NCBI GenBank assembly: GCA_031281385.1
Contig: JAITFL010000054.1
Coordinates: forward strand, 1 to 21,015
Direction: 5' to 3'
Origin: Holophagales bacterium
GTDB taxonomy: Bacteria; Acidobacteriota; Holophagae; Holophagales; Holophagaceae
DNA length: 21,015 bases
In this document: positions 8,647 to 15,646 of the stretch, in pieces
Position numbering within the stretch: position 1 is the stretch's first letter
How the letters are laid out: each line of letters begins with the position of its first letter
Made by a program: the position numbers and the translations under genes
The notes under the pieces: model-generated
The model's input: only the letters and a program-made list of their open reading frames with translations
What the model was told of the DNA's origin: nothing
The model's database searches: none

Positions 8647-8676
8647 AAAAAAAGAGGGGCGGCGCTGCCGCCCCTC
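8647..8676 (-). terminator. Rho-independent terminator for the leftward two-gene unit
   Basis: A perfect 10-bp stem (GAGGGGCGGC / GCCGCCCCTC, loop GCT) at 8654-8676 is followed on the minus strand by seven T residues (A run at 8647-8653). This is a classical intrinsic terminator for transcription coming from the gene at 8800-9132. On the plus strand no T run follows, so it would not efficiently stop the recombinase message. Confidence 0.9.
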
Positions 8677-8799
8677 GCCTTGCTTGTGGAGTGTGTTTGT
8701 ATCCACGCCAACTGCGTGACAGCGACAACGGCCCATGCCGTCCGCCAAAGCTATTTTACTGCTTGGCCGGGATCAGGGCAAGAAGAAAACCCGTGCTGG

Positions 8800-9132
8800 C
8801 TAATCATCCTCGTAGCTGGGCTCTAGGACGATCTGCGCGGGGAAGAAGCCGCTGTCCGTTGTGTAATCGCCAGTGGCCGTCATAACGCGGATGCGGGTGT
8901 GCGGGGGCACATTGATGCCTATGGCTTTGTCCGCGTCCACATCCCCTCTCCACAGGAACTCCATCGCCGTCATGTCATCAATGTCCATGAAATCAATGTC
9001 GTCTGTGTCATCAGGTGGTTCCACGGGCAATTCCTTGTCCGCGTCAATGTCCCCTCTCCACAAGAATTCCGTTGCCGACATGCCGTCACTGTCCATGAAA
9101 TCTGTCTCATTTGTGTCATTTGGTGATTCCAC
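8800..9132 (-). CDS. Small acidic protein with two internal repeats
   Basis: The likely start is GTG at 9132, because AAAGGAG ends 6 bases before it; the upstream in-frame ATGs lie in or next to a strong hairpin. The 110-aa product is very acidic. It contains two tandem repeats of about 36 residues: SPNDTNETDFMDSD... and PPDDTDDIDFMDID..., each continuing MxAxEFLWRGDxDADK. A final segment of about 40 residues follows (PPHTRIRVMTATGDYT..., FFPAQIVLEPSYEDD). No family is recognised. The acidity and repeats would fit a DNA mimic or a protein-binding partner, but that is speculation. It is the second gene of a leftward pair ending at the terminator at 8647. Confidence 0.65.
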   Translation of the reverse strand: MESPNDTNETDFMDSDGMSATEFLWRGDIDADKELPVEPPDDTDDIDFMDIDDMTAMEFLWRGDVDADKAIGINVPPHTRIRVMTATGDYTTDSGFFPAQIVLEPSYEDD

Positions 9133-9152
9133 GCGCATCTCCTTTTGTGCCG

Positions 9153-9186
9153 GCATTGGCGCACGGCGAAAGCCGTGCGCCAATGC
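9153..9186 (-). other. Perfect 15-bp intergenic hairpin
   Basis: GCATTGGCGCACGGC (9153-9167) and GCCGTGCGCCAATGC (9172-9186) are perfect complements around GAAA (TTTC on the transcribed minus strand). It lies 4 bases after the stop codon of the gene at 9191-9430 and about 7 bases before the ribosome binding site of the gene at 8800-9132. No T run follows. It could protect the upstream message end, be an attenuator, or tune translation of the second gene. Confidence 0.7.
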
Positions 9187-9190
9187 TGTT

Positions 9191-9430
9191 CTATTCTTTG
9201 GCTGTTGGTGTGTTTCCTGGGTTTTTGTGCTTTGCGATGCTTTCTCTGATGAGCTTATAGACGGGGTTTTCTGGGGGCGGCGCAGGTTTGGGTTCAGGTT
9301 CTATATTCAAGGGCAAGGGGCGTCCAAAGCGGTCGCGCCCAAGGCAATCGCATGCGTACCCGAATAATGGATTGCTTGGCCCGTCTTCAAGCGCGTCTAT
9401 CAAACTTGTGGCCCAACTGTCATCGCCCAT
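9191..9430 (-). CDS. Small hypothetical protein, 79 aa
   Basis: The ATG at 9430 is preceded by GGGAGG with a 6-base spacer. The product (DDSWATSLIDALEDGPSN..., FGYACDCLGRDRFGRPLP, NIEPEPKPAPPPENPVYK..., IRESIAKHKNPG) has a proline-rich middle and a short helical C-terminus with two cysteines in the centre. No domain is recognised. It is the first gene of a leftward pair, separated from the second by the 15-bp hairpin. Confidence 0.6.
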   Translation of the reverse strand: MGDDSWATSLIDALEDGPSNPLFGYACDCLGRDRFGRPLPLNIEPEPKPAPPPENPVYKLIRESIAKHKNPGNTPTAKE

Positions 9431-9717
9431 CGTTCCTCCCCCTAGAAGTGTAGCGCTGCATCGGCAGCTGTTATTTTATCACCTGCTCGCTGAAATTGTT
9501 TTTTGCGCGGCGCGGCCTATGGATGGCCTTGGGGAGCCAATGGTGCGATAAGGCGTTCATTGGGCCCTACTTTTTGTGTCCTCACCCGGTTGCCAGATCA
9601 TTGGGATCACGGTAAAGAAATGCGACGACTGAAAGCGGGGGCAGCCATGTTCATAAAAGCATCTGAGAAAAAGACACCATCCCTAAGCCTGCGGCTTAGG
9701 TTTGGCAGACCCCCGAT
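9431..9717. other. Divergent intergenic region with a hairpin
   Basis: No gene is supported here. The leftward two-gene unit must start from this region; on the minus strand GATAAAAT near 9470 could be a -10 element without a clear -35. At 9682-9700, CCTAAGCC-TGC-GGCTTAGG forms a perfect 8-bp stem without a T run. Confidence 0.4.
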
Positions 9718-9761
9718 TTGGTGCGCACTTGGTGCATGCTTGGTGCGTTCCGGTGCGGGCT
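9718..9761 (+). repeat. Four 11-bp tandem iterons
   Basis: Units are TTGGTGCGCAC (9718-9728), TTGGTGCATGC (9729-9739), TTGGTGCGTTC (9740-9750) and CGGTGCGGGCT (9751-9761), with a possible decayed fifth (TAATGCGTTTC, 9762-9772). The 11-bp period places the GGTGC core on one face of the helix. They end 47 bases before a helix-turn-helix gene. Iterons like this serve as operator or replication-initiator sites; which applies is not shown by the sequence. Confidence 0.7.
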
Positions 9762-9808
9762 TAATGCGTTTCCACTAAACCGCAAGAATGACTTGATGAC
9801 GAAAAACC

Positions 9809-10252
9809 ATGGATGAAAAAGAAATCATAGCCGAGTTCAAAACTGCGCGATGCCCCTGTCAGCTTGAATCTTGTAAAGACCTGATCTTTGGGTTGCTTCA
9901 GAAAGAGGCCACTGTCCGGGAGATTGCCCACACGCTTTCGGAAAAAATGCACCTAAAGGTAGACCAGAGTACCGTGTCAAGGTTTATCGTCCGTCAGAAG
10001 CTACGAGATCAAGAGTAAGTCAAAACCAAACCGCGAAGAAAGAAGCCACAGACCGAGGCGACCCCTTTGACAACGCCGGCAGTGCCAGCGAGACCTCAAG
10101 AGTCCAAAGCCACCTCCCCCAAAAATGATTGGCGGCAACAGGTTGAAGCGATGATGTGGCAACAGTCGGTCAATCAAAAACCCACAGAAAAGCTTTTCGA
10201 GTTTGATTCCACCAAGCCTTTAACGCTTGTAAAGGAACATGAAAAAAACTGA
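9809..10252 (+). pseudogene. Helix-turn-helix protein gene interrupted by an in-frame TAA
   Basis: ATG 9809 opens 69 codons (MDEKEIIAEFKTARCPCQ..., ATVREIAHTLSEKMHLKVD, QSTVSRFIVRQKLRDQE) ending in TAA at 10016. The C-terminal half of this part has a helix-turn-helix pattern (VREIAHTLSE...DQSTVSRF). Beyond the TAA the same frame stays open for 77 more codons to 10252 (VKTKPRRKKPQTEATP..., KNDWRQQVEAMMWQQSVN, KLFEFDSTKPLTLVKEHEKN). Composition is continuous, and no convincing ribosome binding site precedes an internal start. The simplest reading is one gene of about 147 residues with a nonsense mutation. Alternatively the first 69 residues may still work as a short DNA-binding protein. The iterons upstream are candidate targets. 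No exact family is recognised. Confidence 0.55.
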
Positions 10253-10337
10253 GAAACTTGCGCCGCCCAGCAGTTTTGACAAGCGCAGCAAAGGAACCCA
10301 AGTAAAATTCAGTCCAAGGGAATCGTCAATGGTATAG
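10239..10337 (+). pseudogene. Truncated small mobilization/partition-type ORF
   Basis: The ATG at 10239 overlaps the end of the previous frame, after a short AAAGGA. It encodes 32 residues (MKKTEKLAPPSSFDK, RSKGTQVKFSPRESSMV) and stops at TAG. The frame then continues with a helix-like VLRYIKELAH before similarity is lost. The FSPRES...FIxxYxxxL pattern resembles small ribbon-helix-helix-like or accessory proteins next to such HTH genes; that resemblance is from memory and weak. It looks like a gene first cut by a nonsense codon and then fused to foreign sequence near 10365. Confidence 0.4.
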
Positions 10338-10947
10338 GTCCTCCGCTACATCAAAGAATTAGCCCATTGCATGTGCAATTGTTTCACAACGCGGAATCTC
10401 ACATTGCCGTTCCTGTTACTAATAGTGCGGGATATTGCGCTCCCGTATCCGCCAATAAAGTCATGTCATTCGCGACAATTGCCGTAGTCGATGCGGAATG
10501 TGTAATGGTCATAACGCCGTCCGGCTACCGTCCCGTTGTCCCGCCGAAGAAGAACCGCTGTGACTCTTGTGTTTACGATGAGGGGCTGCACAAGAACCGG
10601 AATGAGGTCAAGTGCTTTTTTGCAGGTGCCAACACTTCTGGAGAATCTGCACGCGCTACAACAAGCTCGACTGCATGTATGCTATGTTTATACGTATGGG
10701 AGTCACCCATGATGCCTAACATTTCTGTCAACACGCCTTGGATATCATTTCGCAGCAATTTTTTTAGTGCAATTAGTCACTACGCTAGGCAACTGGGTGG
10801 ACTAATTTCGTTTGGAGATGATTTTTGCTAAAAATTTTACGGATGACCAAATGGCCCACTAGCAGCCCAAAGCCGCTCCATAACCGCTTTTGCTCCTAAT
10901 ATTTTATTGAGTGCCAGTAGGTTAGTAAAAAAATATATAAATTTTCC
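10338..10947. other. Stretch of probable decayed sequence
   Basis: This region is more AT-rich than its surroundings. A rightward frame at 10367-10831 is open for 154 codons but lacks a ribosome binding site and a recognisable domain. On the opposite strand, short protein-like pieces occur in different frames (QGVLTEMLGIMGDSHTYKH near 10740-10680; VANDMTLLADTGAQYPALL near 10475-10420). This pattern suggests gene remnants, but I cannot say of what. Confidence 0.3.
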
Positions 10948-10977
10948 TTGTCAAACGAAATTTTTTGGAGGTAGAAT
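10948..10977 (+). promoter_or_regulatory. Sigma70-type promoter of the unknown/ImmA operon
   Basis: TTGTCA (10948-10953) and TAGAAT (10972-10977) are spaced by 18 bases, with an AT-rich segment upstream (AAAAAAATATATAAATTTT) like an UP element. Transcription would start about 25 bases before the start codon at 11010, leaving room for GAGGAGG. Confidence 0.6.
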
Positions 10978-11009
10978 ATCCGTATTGGAAATTCAACGAG
11001 GAGGTATTT

Positions 11010-11669
11010 ATGAATGTTCCAGAAAAAAACGCGATTGCTGGGTGGCTGATGAAGCGCATTCGGCGGGAATCTGTCTTGTCCATGCAGGACGCTCTCATGG
11101 CCGGTGCACAGGAGGCAGCGGACGTGGCCCAGCGCATGGACGAAAGACACCGCCCCAGTTTCTTGGGGCAAGCTAGGCATTTCTTTATGAACGAGGCGTT
11201 TCACCGCGCTCTCGCGGCGCAAGGGCTGTCGCCACACCCGCTCAGGGGCAACCAGATCGTTGAGGGCTTCGCCGGAGAATTAGTGTTAGTCCGAATGAAT
11301 ATGCGCCAAGGCGACAAGTTGGCAAAGTGCAGGAGCGTCACCCGGAGGCAACGAGCGGCGGCCAACGGTCATCTGCGGCGGCTGGCCGAGCGAGAGCTGC
11401 CAGGTCTATTGGACTCAGAAGACCACGAACTTTTGGGCGGAACTGCCATTTTCTTGGCCGAGTTCCCCTTGGGCCACCGATCCTTGCCGTTGATCAGGAT
11501 CGGAGTTCCCGATGAGATCATGTCTAGATGGCTCTTCTTAAAAGGTATTGACGCCTTCGTTGCATGCTATGATGAACTGGACGCAGAGGAGCAAGGAGTG
11601 CCAGCAGCGCAAAACGACAACGCCAGGCCGACACTGAAAAGGCAACCCAAGGGCGGGACAGTGGGATGA
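11010..11669 (+). CDS. Unknown protein, first gene of an operon with an ImmA-type metallopeptidase
   Basis: ATG 11010 is chosen because GAGGAGG precedes it by 6 bases; the product is 219 aa. Recognisable blocks are FHRALAAQGLSPHPLRGNQI, VEGFAGELVLVRMNMRQGD, RRQRAAANGHLRRLAER and GGTAIFLAEFPLGHRSLP. It appears soluble, with a mixed alpha/beta centre and a polar, probably disordered tail. No known domain is recognised. Its stop overlaps the next start by 4 bases (ATGA), so the two genes are translationally coupled. ImmA/IrrE-like proteins fused to XRE domains often sit beside the factor they regulate or cleave, as in toxin-antitoxin-like pairs or prophage immunity. This protein is therefore the natural candidate partner; that is inference. 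Confidence 0.7.
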   Translation: MNVPEKNAIAGWLMKRIRRESVLSMQDALMAGAQEAADVAQRMDERHRPSFLGQARHFFMNEAFHRALAAQGLSPHPLRGNQIVEGFAGELVLVRMNMRQGDKLAKCRSVTRRQRAAANGHLRRLAERELPGLLDSEDHELLGGTAIFLAEFPLGHRSLPLIRIGVPDEIMSRWLFLKGIDAFVACYDELDAEEQGVPAAQNDNARPTLKRQPKGGTVG

Positions 11670-12805
11670 GCCGCAACAAAGTCCAAGGTTATGATGCGGG
11701 GCGCTTGGCATTGATGCTGGATGCCCGCCGCTTGCAAAAAGTCCAGCTGGCCCACATGCTAGGCGTTTCGCCTGCGACTGTGACCAAATGGGCATCAGGC
11801 GCACAGATGCCGCCCCTCGAAGAATTGGCGAGAATTTTGAACGTTGCAGCGGAGTGGTTTACCCGACCCATGCTCGAACCGCTGACATCGCCTTTATTTC
11901 GCAGCATGGTAGCAACGCACAAAGCCGCCTACGATTTACTCAAAGCGAGGTTGGAATTGGCGCAGCACATCGCATTTGTTTTTTCCGAATTCGTTGACTA
12001 CCCAAGCGAGAACCTTCCAATTCGCCGGTTCAGTACGCTGGATTCCATCACGGACGAGGACATAGAAAATGCGGCCGCAGAGTGCCGAAACCTATGGCGG
12101 CTTGGTCGTCTTGCCATCCAAGACCTCACTCTTGCAGCCGAGGGTGCCGGCATCATCGTCATTCGCGAAGAAACTGGCATTTCCACAGTGGATGGACTCT
12201 CGGCCAGAAGCAGCGTTTTACGCCGTCCAATGGTGCTACTCTCGGCGGACAAAGAAAACGGATACAGAAGCCGGTTTGATTTGGCACATGAAATCGGACA
12301 CATTGTTTTGCACTGGAACATCGAAGACAAAACAACTATAACCCATAAGCACCACAAACAGATGGAGCAACAGGCCCACAGGTTCGCCGGGGCGCTGCTG
12401 CTTCCCCAAGAGTCATTCGTATCCGAGCTGACAGCCAATCGCCCCACGCTGGATGACCTGCTGCCAATCAAAAACCGATGGGGGACCTCGGTAAGGGCCA
12501 TCATTATGCGGCTCAAGAACATCAAACTATTGTCGGATGATGATGCAACGGCACTGTTCAAGCGCATTTCCGTGAGATGGGGAGCCAAAGGGGAGCCGGG
12601 GGATAAAGACCGAAACCCAGAGCGACCAAGGCTCCTGCGCCGGACGGTGGATCTGTTGGCCGAACAAAACATCATGCCACTGGATGCGATCTCACAATGC
12701 ACGGGACTTTCGGATGTGGATGTTGAAGCACTGGCGGGGCTGCCCAGCGGCTACCTCAGCAACGGCGGCAACATCATCCCGTTTGTTAGGTTGCGAGAAG
12801 GCTGA
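11666..12805 (+). CDS. XRE-family HTH protein with ImmA/IrrE-type metallopeptidase domain
   Basis: This is a 379-aa two-domain regulator. Residues about 10-65 form an XRE helix-turn-helix (ALMLDARRLQKVQLAHMLGV, SPATVTKWASGAQMPPLEEL). Residues about 150-300 are an ImmA/IrrE (DUF955) zinc peptidase with the motif H208-E209-I-G-H212 (FDLAHEIGHIVLH) and the third ligand E234 in EQQAHRFAGALLLP. The metal site is complete. Family members cleave or release repressors in response to stress, for example ImmA of ICEBs1 and IrrE in Deinococcus. The C-terminal 70 residues (LLRRTVDLLAEQNIMPLDAI..., GLPSGYLSNGG) resemble the usual tail of this architecture. It is translated from the ATGA overlap with the unknown gene upstream, so the two are probably made in fixed proportion and act together. 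Confidence 0.92.
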   Translation: MSRNKVQGYDAGRLALMLDARRLQKVQLAHMLGVSPATVTKWASGAQMPPLEELARILNVAAEWFTRPMLEPLTSPLFRSMVATHKAAYDLLKARLELAQHIAFVFSEFVDYPSENLPIRRFSTLDSITDEDIENAAAECRNLWRLGRLAIQDLTLAAEGAGIIVIREETGISTVDGLSARSSVLRRPMVLLSADKENGYRSRFDLAHEIGHIVLHWNIEDKTTITHKHHKQMEQQAHRFAGALLLPQESFVSELTANRPTLDDLLPIKNRWGTSVRAIIMRLKNIKLLSDDDATALFKRISVRWGAKGEPGDKDRNPERPRLLRRTVDLLAEQNIMPLDAISQCTGLSDVDVEALAGLPSGYLSNGGNIIPFVRLREG

Positions 12806-12953
12806 TAGAACCGTTTGGGAACCTTGAGCGCATACCAGAGGAACTACCGATAGAGGCATTCTCAGGCTATCAAACAGTCACTGAAAACAACGAAGAGTAG
12901 CGCAAAGGGTAATCGAGGTGCGGGGATGAGCATTATTTTTCTCAGGGGGAATT

Positions 12954-13532
12954 ATGTCAAACGAATCACAAACAGTCCCATTCGGAAAGTACAAGGGCCA
13001 GCCGCTAGAGGTGCTGATAGCAGATAAATCATACACGGCTTGGCTCGTAGCGCAGGACTGGTTCAGAGAACGCTATCAGTCAATTTATCAGGCGATCGTA
13101 AATTATTCCCCAGGACTCAATGCGATGCTACATGTGTACCAATGCGAGGGATATGAAGAGGAATTAGCCGAGTTTCTTGCCGCCGTCCATAAAGCTGCCG
13201 GCGCACACGGTGAGACAGCGTGCCTAATAGAACACCCTAATAAAAATGTAATTGACTCCCTGACTAAAGGGTGGAAGCTACCGTGGACTATAGCCAAAAA
13301 TGTGTCGATCACGGATCTTTACGCCTCGGACATAGAAATAGACATAGAAATCAATAGCTATTCCTCGGATGATGACGAGAAACAAATCTTAGGCATCTAC
13401 GGGTCCGATGAAGACGGCAAATGGCGCAGCTACATCAACGTAGACTTTGTCAGGCAATGCTTTGAAGACGGTGAAAAAGGGAGGAAGCGCTTGGCGGAGT
13501 TCCTCGTCCCGCCAAAAAAAACGTATCCATAG
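12954..13532 (+). CDS. Protein with ExoX-C-like (FGKYKG) N-terminal domain
   Basis: ATG 12954 follows GGGGGA with a short spacer. The 192-aa product begins with VPFGKYKGQPLEVLIAD...YTAWLVAQDWF, the pattern of the small domain found at the C-terminus of exodeoxyribonuclease X and in stand-alone proteins. The rest (residues about 60-192) is acidic, with a run of D, E and I residues (DIEIDIEINSYSSDDDEK) and a final basic segment (GEKGRKRLAEFLVPPKKTYP). There is no nuclease motif, so a DNA- or protein-binding role is more likely than catalysis. It lies 148 bases after the ImmA-type gene, in the same direction and with its own ribosome binding site, and probably belongs to the same cargo. Confidence 0.65.
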   Translation: MSNESQTVPFGKYKGQPLEVLIADKSYTAWLVAQDWFRERYQSIYQAIVNYSPGLNAMLHVYQCEGYEEELAEFLAAVHKAAGAHGETACLIEHPNKNVIDSLTKGWKLPWTIAKNVSITDLYASDIEIDIEINSYSSDDDEKQILGIYGSDEDGKWRSYINVDFVRQCFEDGEKGRKRLAEFLVPPKKTYP

Positions 13533-13602
13533 AATGAGGTAACAACCGTGTCAGGCGGGATCAACGCGAAACTGGCGGTTGAGAAGTAGGAAACGAAAAA
13601 AG

Positions 13603-13809
13603 GGGGAACTATATACTTGATTCCAAAAACTTGTAACATCACCAATAACAACAATTCCCAAAGTGGGGAGAAAGAACAAATTATTGTCAGCAACAGGTCA
13701 CGATACTGGGTACGGGGTAGAATGGCGGGATGAGGCCGAGGGGGTGGAAGCATGAAAATTTCACAAGACGATCGGCTCATTCCTCGTGGAATCAAGTATG
13801 TAGTTCCCC
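13603..13809. mobile_element. MITE-like element with 23-bp terminal inverted repeats
   Basis: The left end (13603-13625, GGGGAACTATATACTTG...) and right end (13787-13809, ending AAGTATGTAGTTCCCC) are inverted repeats matching at 22 of 23 positions. The 207-bp interior encodes no transposase. Its left 137 bases are the reverse complement of 18899-19032, upstream of the RCC1-type gene, including the GCCGAGGGGGTG(G/A)A region and an ATGAAA start. Its right 80 bases match 17617-17698. No target duplication is obvious. A non-autonomous deletion derivative of an element that carried the RCC1 gene would explain the similarity. Confidence 0.75.
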
Positions 13810-13833
13810 TTGAGCCAGCCCCTTAAATGTGCT

Positions 13834-15273
13834 CTATCGGGTGGGCATGGCTGGCGCAGCTTCTTTGCAAGCCTCTTTGGTGCGTTCCTCGTATTCTTTG
13901 CAAACTTCCTTGATGCGTTCCTCGTATCCGCCTTTGAAGAAGTGGCATGTCCAGCTGTCCTTGCCGAAATAGTCCGCGCCGTTGTTTTCCGACAGCGCGG
14001 CGGATCGGCAGCCGCCGTTGCAGGGGAGGCGGTGTTCGCAGGCGGCGCACTCGTCGTTTTTGCCGAACAGCTCGCTGATGGGCGCTGAGATGCGCTCAAG
14101 GTAAATCGAACTGTTGAGGGCCTCGGCGATGGTGGACCCGTGCAGGCTGGGGTACTCGTCCTGCACCGGAAGCCCCGCCAGCGGCATGCACGGGAGCAGC
14201 CGCACGTCCGCCGATATGTACATCATGTTCCGCGCCGCGCCGCACAGGGGCTCGCGCAGCCGTTTTTCCTCGTCCGTGTAGGGTTTCTTGGAAGGGAAAA
14301 TGTATTCGCGCCCGCCTTTTTCACAGCTGAAGAAGCCGCCCAACTGGACTGACAGGGGGGAGCCCGCCGCGAAATATTCCGGGATCAGCTTCAGGTACGC
14401 GTCATACAGCTCGTCCTTGGCCAAGTCTAGGTCGCGGGATTCGTTCAGCCAGTTGCCCGAGCCCGCCGCCGGGTTGGTTTTCCACGAGGACACGCCAAGC
14501 TCCCCCAGCAGGCGCATGGTGTCGCCGATCGCGCCTATGCTGTCCCTGTGGAACGCCGATTCTATGCCTACGGGGAAATTCCGCGAGCGCAGCAGCTTGA
14601 TGGCGCGCACCGTGTCTTTTTCCGCGCCCTCATACCCGCGCAGCCAGTCATGCCAGCCCACGCCGTCAAAGCTGAGCGAAAACTCCGGCCTCATGCCCCG
14701 CCTTTCAAACTCGCCGAGCAATGCCTCGTTCACTAGCAGGCCGTTTGTATAGACCTGCTCGATGACAATGTCCCTTTCGCGCAGAGCGTCCACGATTTCC
14801 CAAAAGTCCGAGCGCACCAGCGGCTCGCCCCCGGTCAGGTTGACTTTGGCGATGCCCGCCGCGGCGATCTGGTTTACTATTTCGAGCGCCTTTTGGGTGG
14901 AGATTTCGCCGTATTTGGCCTGGGGCGCTGACATATAGCAATGGCGGCAGCGCATGTTGCACTTGCCGGTGATCGACCAGTGCGCCGTGCTGATGTATTT
15001 GCAGGGGTGCAGCCTGTATTTTTGCCTTTCGGCGAGCCCGCTGCCTTCTTCGCAGGGGACGGCAGCCCCCTTTTTGACAGCGAACCCGATGAGCTGCCGG
15101 TGCAGCGGCGTGAGCAGGGGGCTGTCGCAGTCGAAGCCGCCGTCGCAGAAAGAGAGCGCCTGGAAAAAATCCTCGCCGACAAACTCGGTTCTGCCGGAGG
15201 GGAAATGGCGCAGCGCGTAGGGCGAGCCGTCCCACCCGCGAAGGCCTATTTCGTCATGCAGTTTGTAGTGCAT
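13834..15273 (-). CDS. Radical SAM/SPASM peptide maturase for Nif11-type precursors
   Basis: This 479-aa enzyme starts at 15273 after GGGAG with an 8-9 base spacer. Residues about 1-75 look like a PqqD-type RRE domain (FVGEDFFQALSFCDGGFD...) that would bind the precursor leader. The radical SAM core carries C105-x3-C109-x2-C112 (GKCNMRCRHCY) for the SAM-binding 4Fe-4S cluster, and GGEP at 148-151. The SPASM domain has C344, C362, C409-x2-C412-x5-C418-x3-C422 and C443, enough for auxiliary clusters. The C-terminus holds two 11-residue repeats (YEERIKEVCKE, YEERTKEACKE) encoded by a 33-bp tandem repeat, each with a cysteine. It is the only modifying enzyme in the locus and lies downstream of the precursors on the same strand. 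Relatives install thioether or other carbon-centred crosslinks, or excise residues (PlpX type). The Cys-rich cores favour thioether chemistry, by inference. Confidence 0.93.
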   Translation of the reverse strand: MHYKLHDEIGLRGWDGSPYALRHFPSGRTEFVGEDFFQALSFCDGGFDCDSPLLTPLHRQLIGFAVKKGAAVPCEEGSGLAERQKYRLHPCKYISTAHWSITGKCNMRCRHCYMSAPQAKYGEISTQKALEIVNQIAAAGIAKVNLTGGEPLVRSDFWEIVDALRERDIVIEQVYTNGLLVNEALLGEFERRGMRPEFSLSFDGVGWHDWLRGYEGAEKDTVRAIKLLRSRNFPVGIESAFHRDSIGAIGDTMRLLGELGVSSWKTNPAAGSGNWLNESRDLDLAKDELYDAYLKLIPEYFAAGSPLSVQLGGFFSCEKGGREYIFPSKKPYTDEEKRLREPLCGAARNMMYISADVRLLPCMPLAGLPVQDEYPSLHGSTIAEALNSSIYLERISAPISELFGKNDECAACEHRLPCNGGCRSAALSENNGADYFGKDSWTCHFFKGGYEERIKEVCKEYEERTKEACKEAAPAMPTR

Positions 15274-15646
15274 CAGAAAAACTCCCTAATATCATGCCCT
15301 ATTGCCAATGCGATGAATGCCAGCGGCAAACCGGCACATGGCAATGGTTTTATAGCGTTTCCTCTATTGATTGGCACCGACTCTCACAGATTACTGCTGC
15401 GCTTTCCGTTCCGCTCCCCGCCTACGGCGGCTCGCTACACTCACGGCGCAGCCTATGCACTCCGTGCCATTCCCTACGGGAAGGGCTAATATCTTGTGAC
15501 TTGCACCTGATTTCACCGCAGCGCCAATGCCTCGCAATGCCCCTGATTTTGGAGCGCAACACTGGCATGCCGCTGCGGTGCGCGTCGCCGTCACTTCTTT
15601 GTCATCCGCCAAAAACCGGCGGAATCATGTAATGCGTCCCATTTAT
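15274..15646. other. Gap between precursor genes and maturase, structured GC-rich sequence
   Basis: No gene is supported in these 373 bases. A short dyad TCCGCC-AAAAACC-GGCGGA at 15605-15623 lies 24 bases after the last precursor and lacks a T run. It could act as a leaky attenuator that lets precursors be made in excess over the enzyme. The middle (about 15360-15500) has dispersed-repeat character, with several short GC-rich dyads. Open frames across it lack ribosome binding sites. Confidence 0.4.

Noticed and set aside
10367..10831. 154-aa rightward frame as a gene
   Set aside because: There is no ribosome binding site, no recognisable domain, and protein-like fragments appear on the opposite strand in shifting frames, so it looks like decayed sequence.
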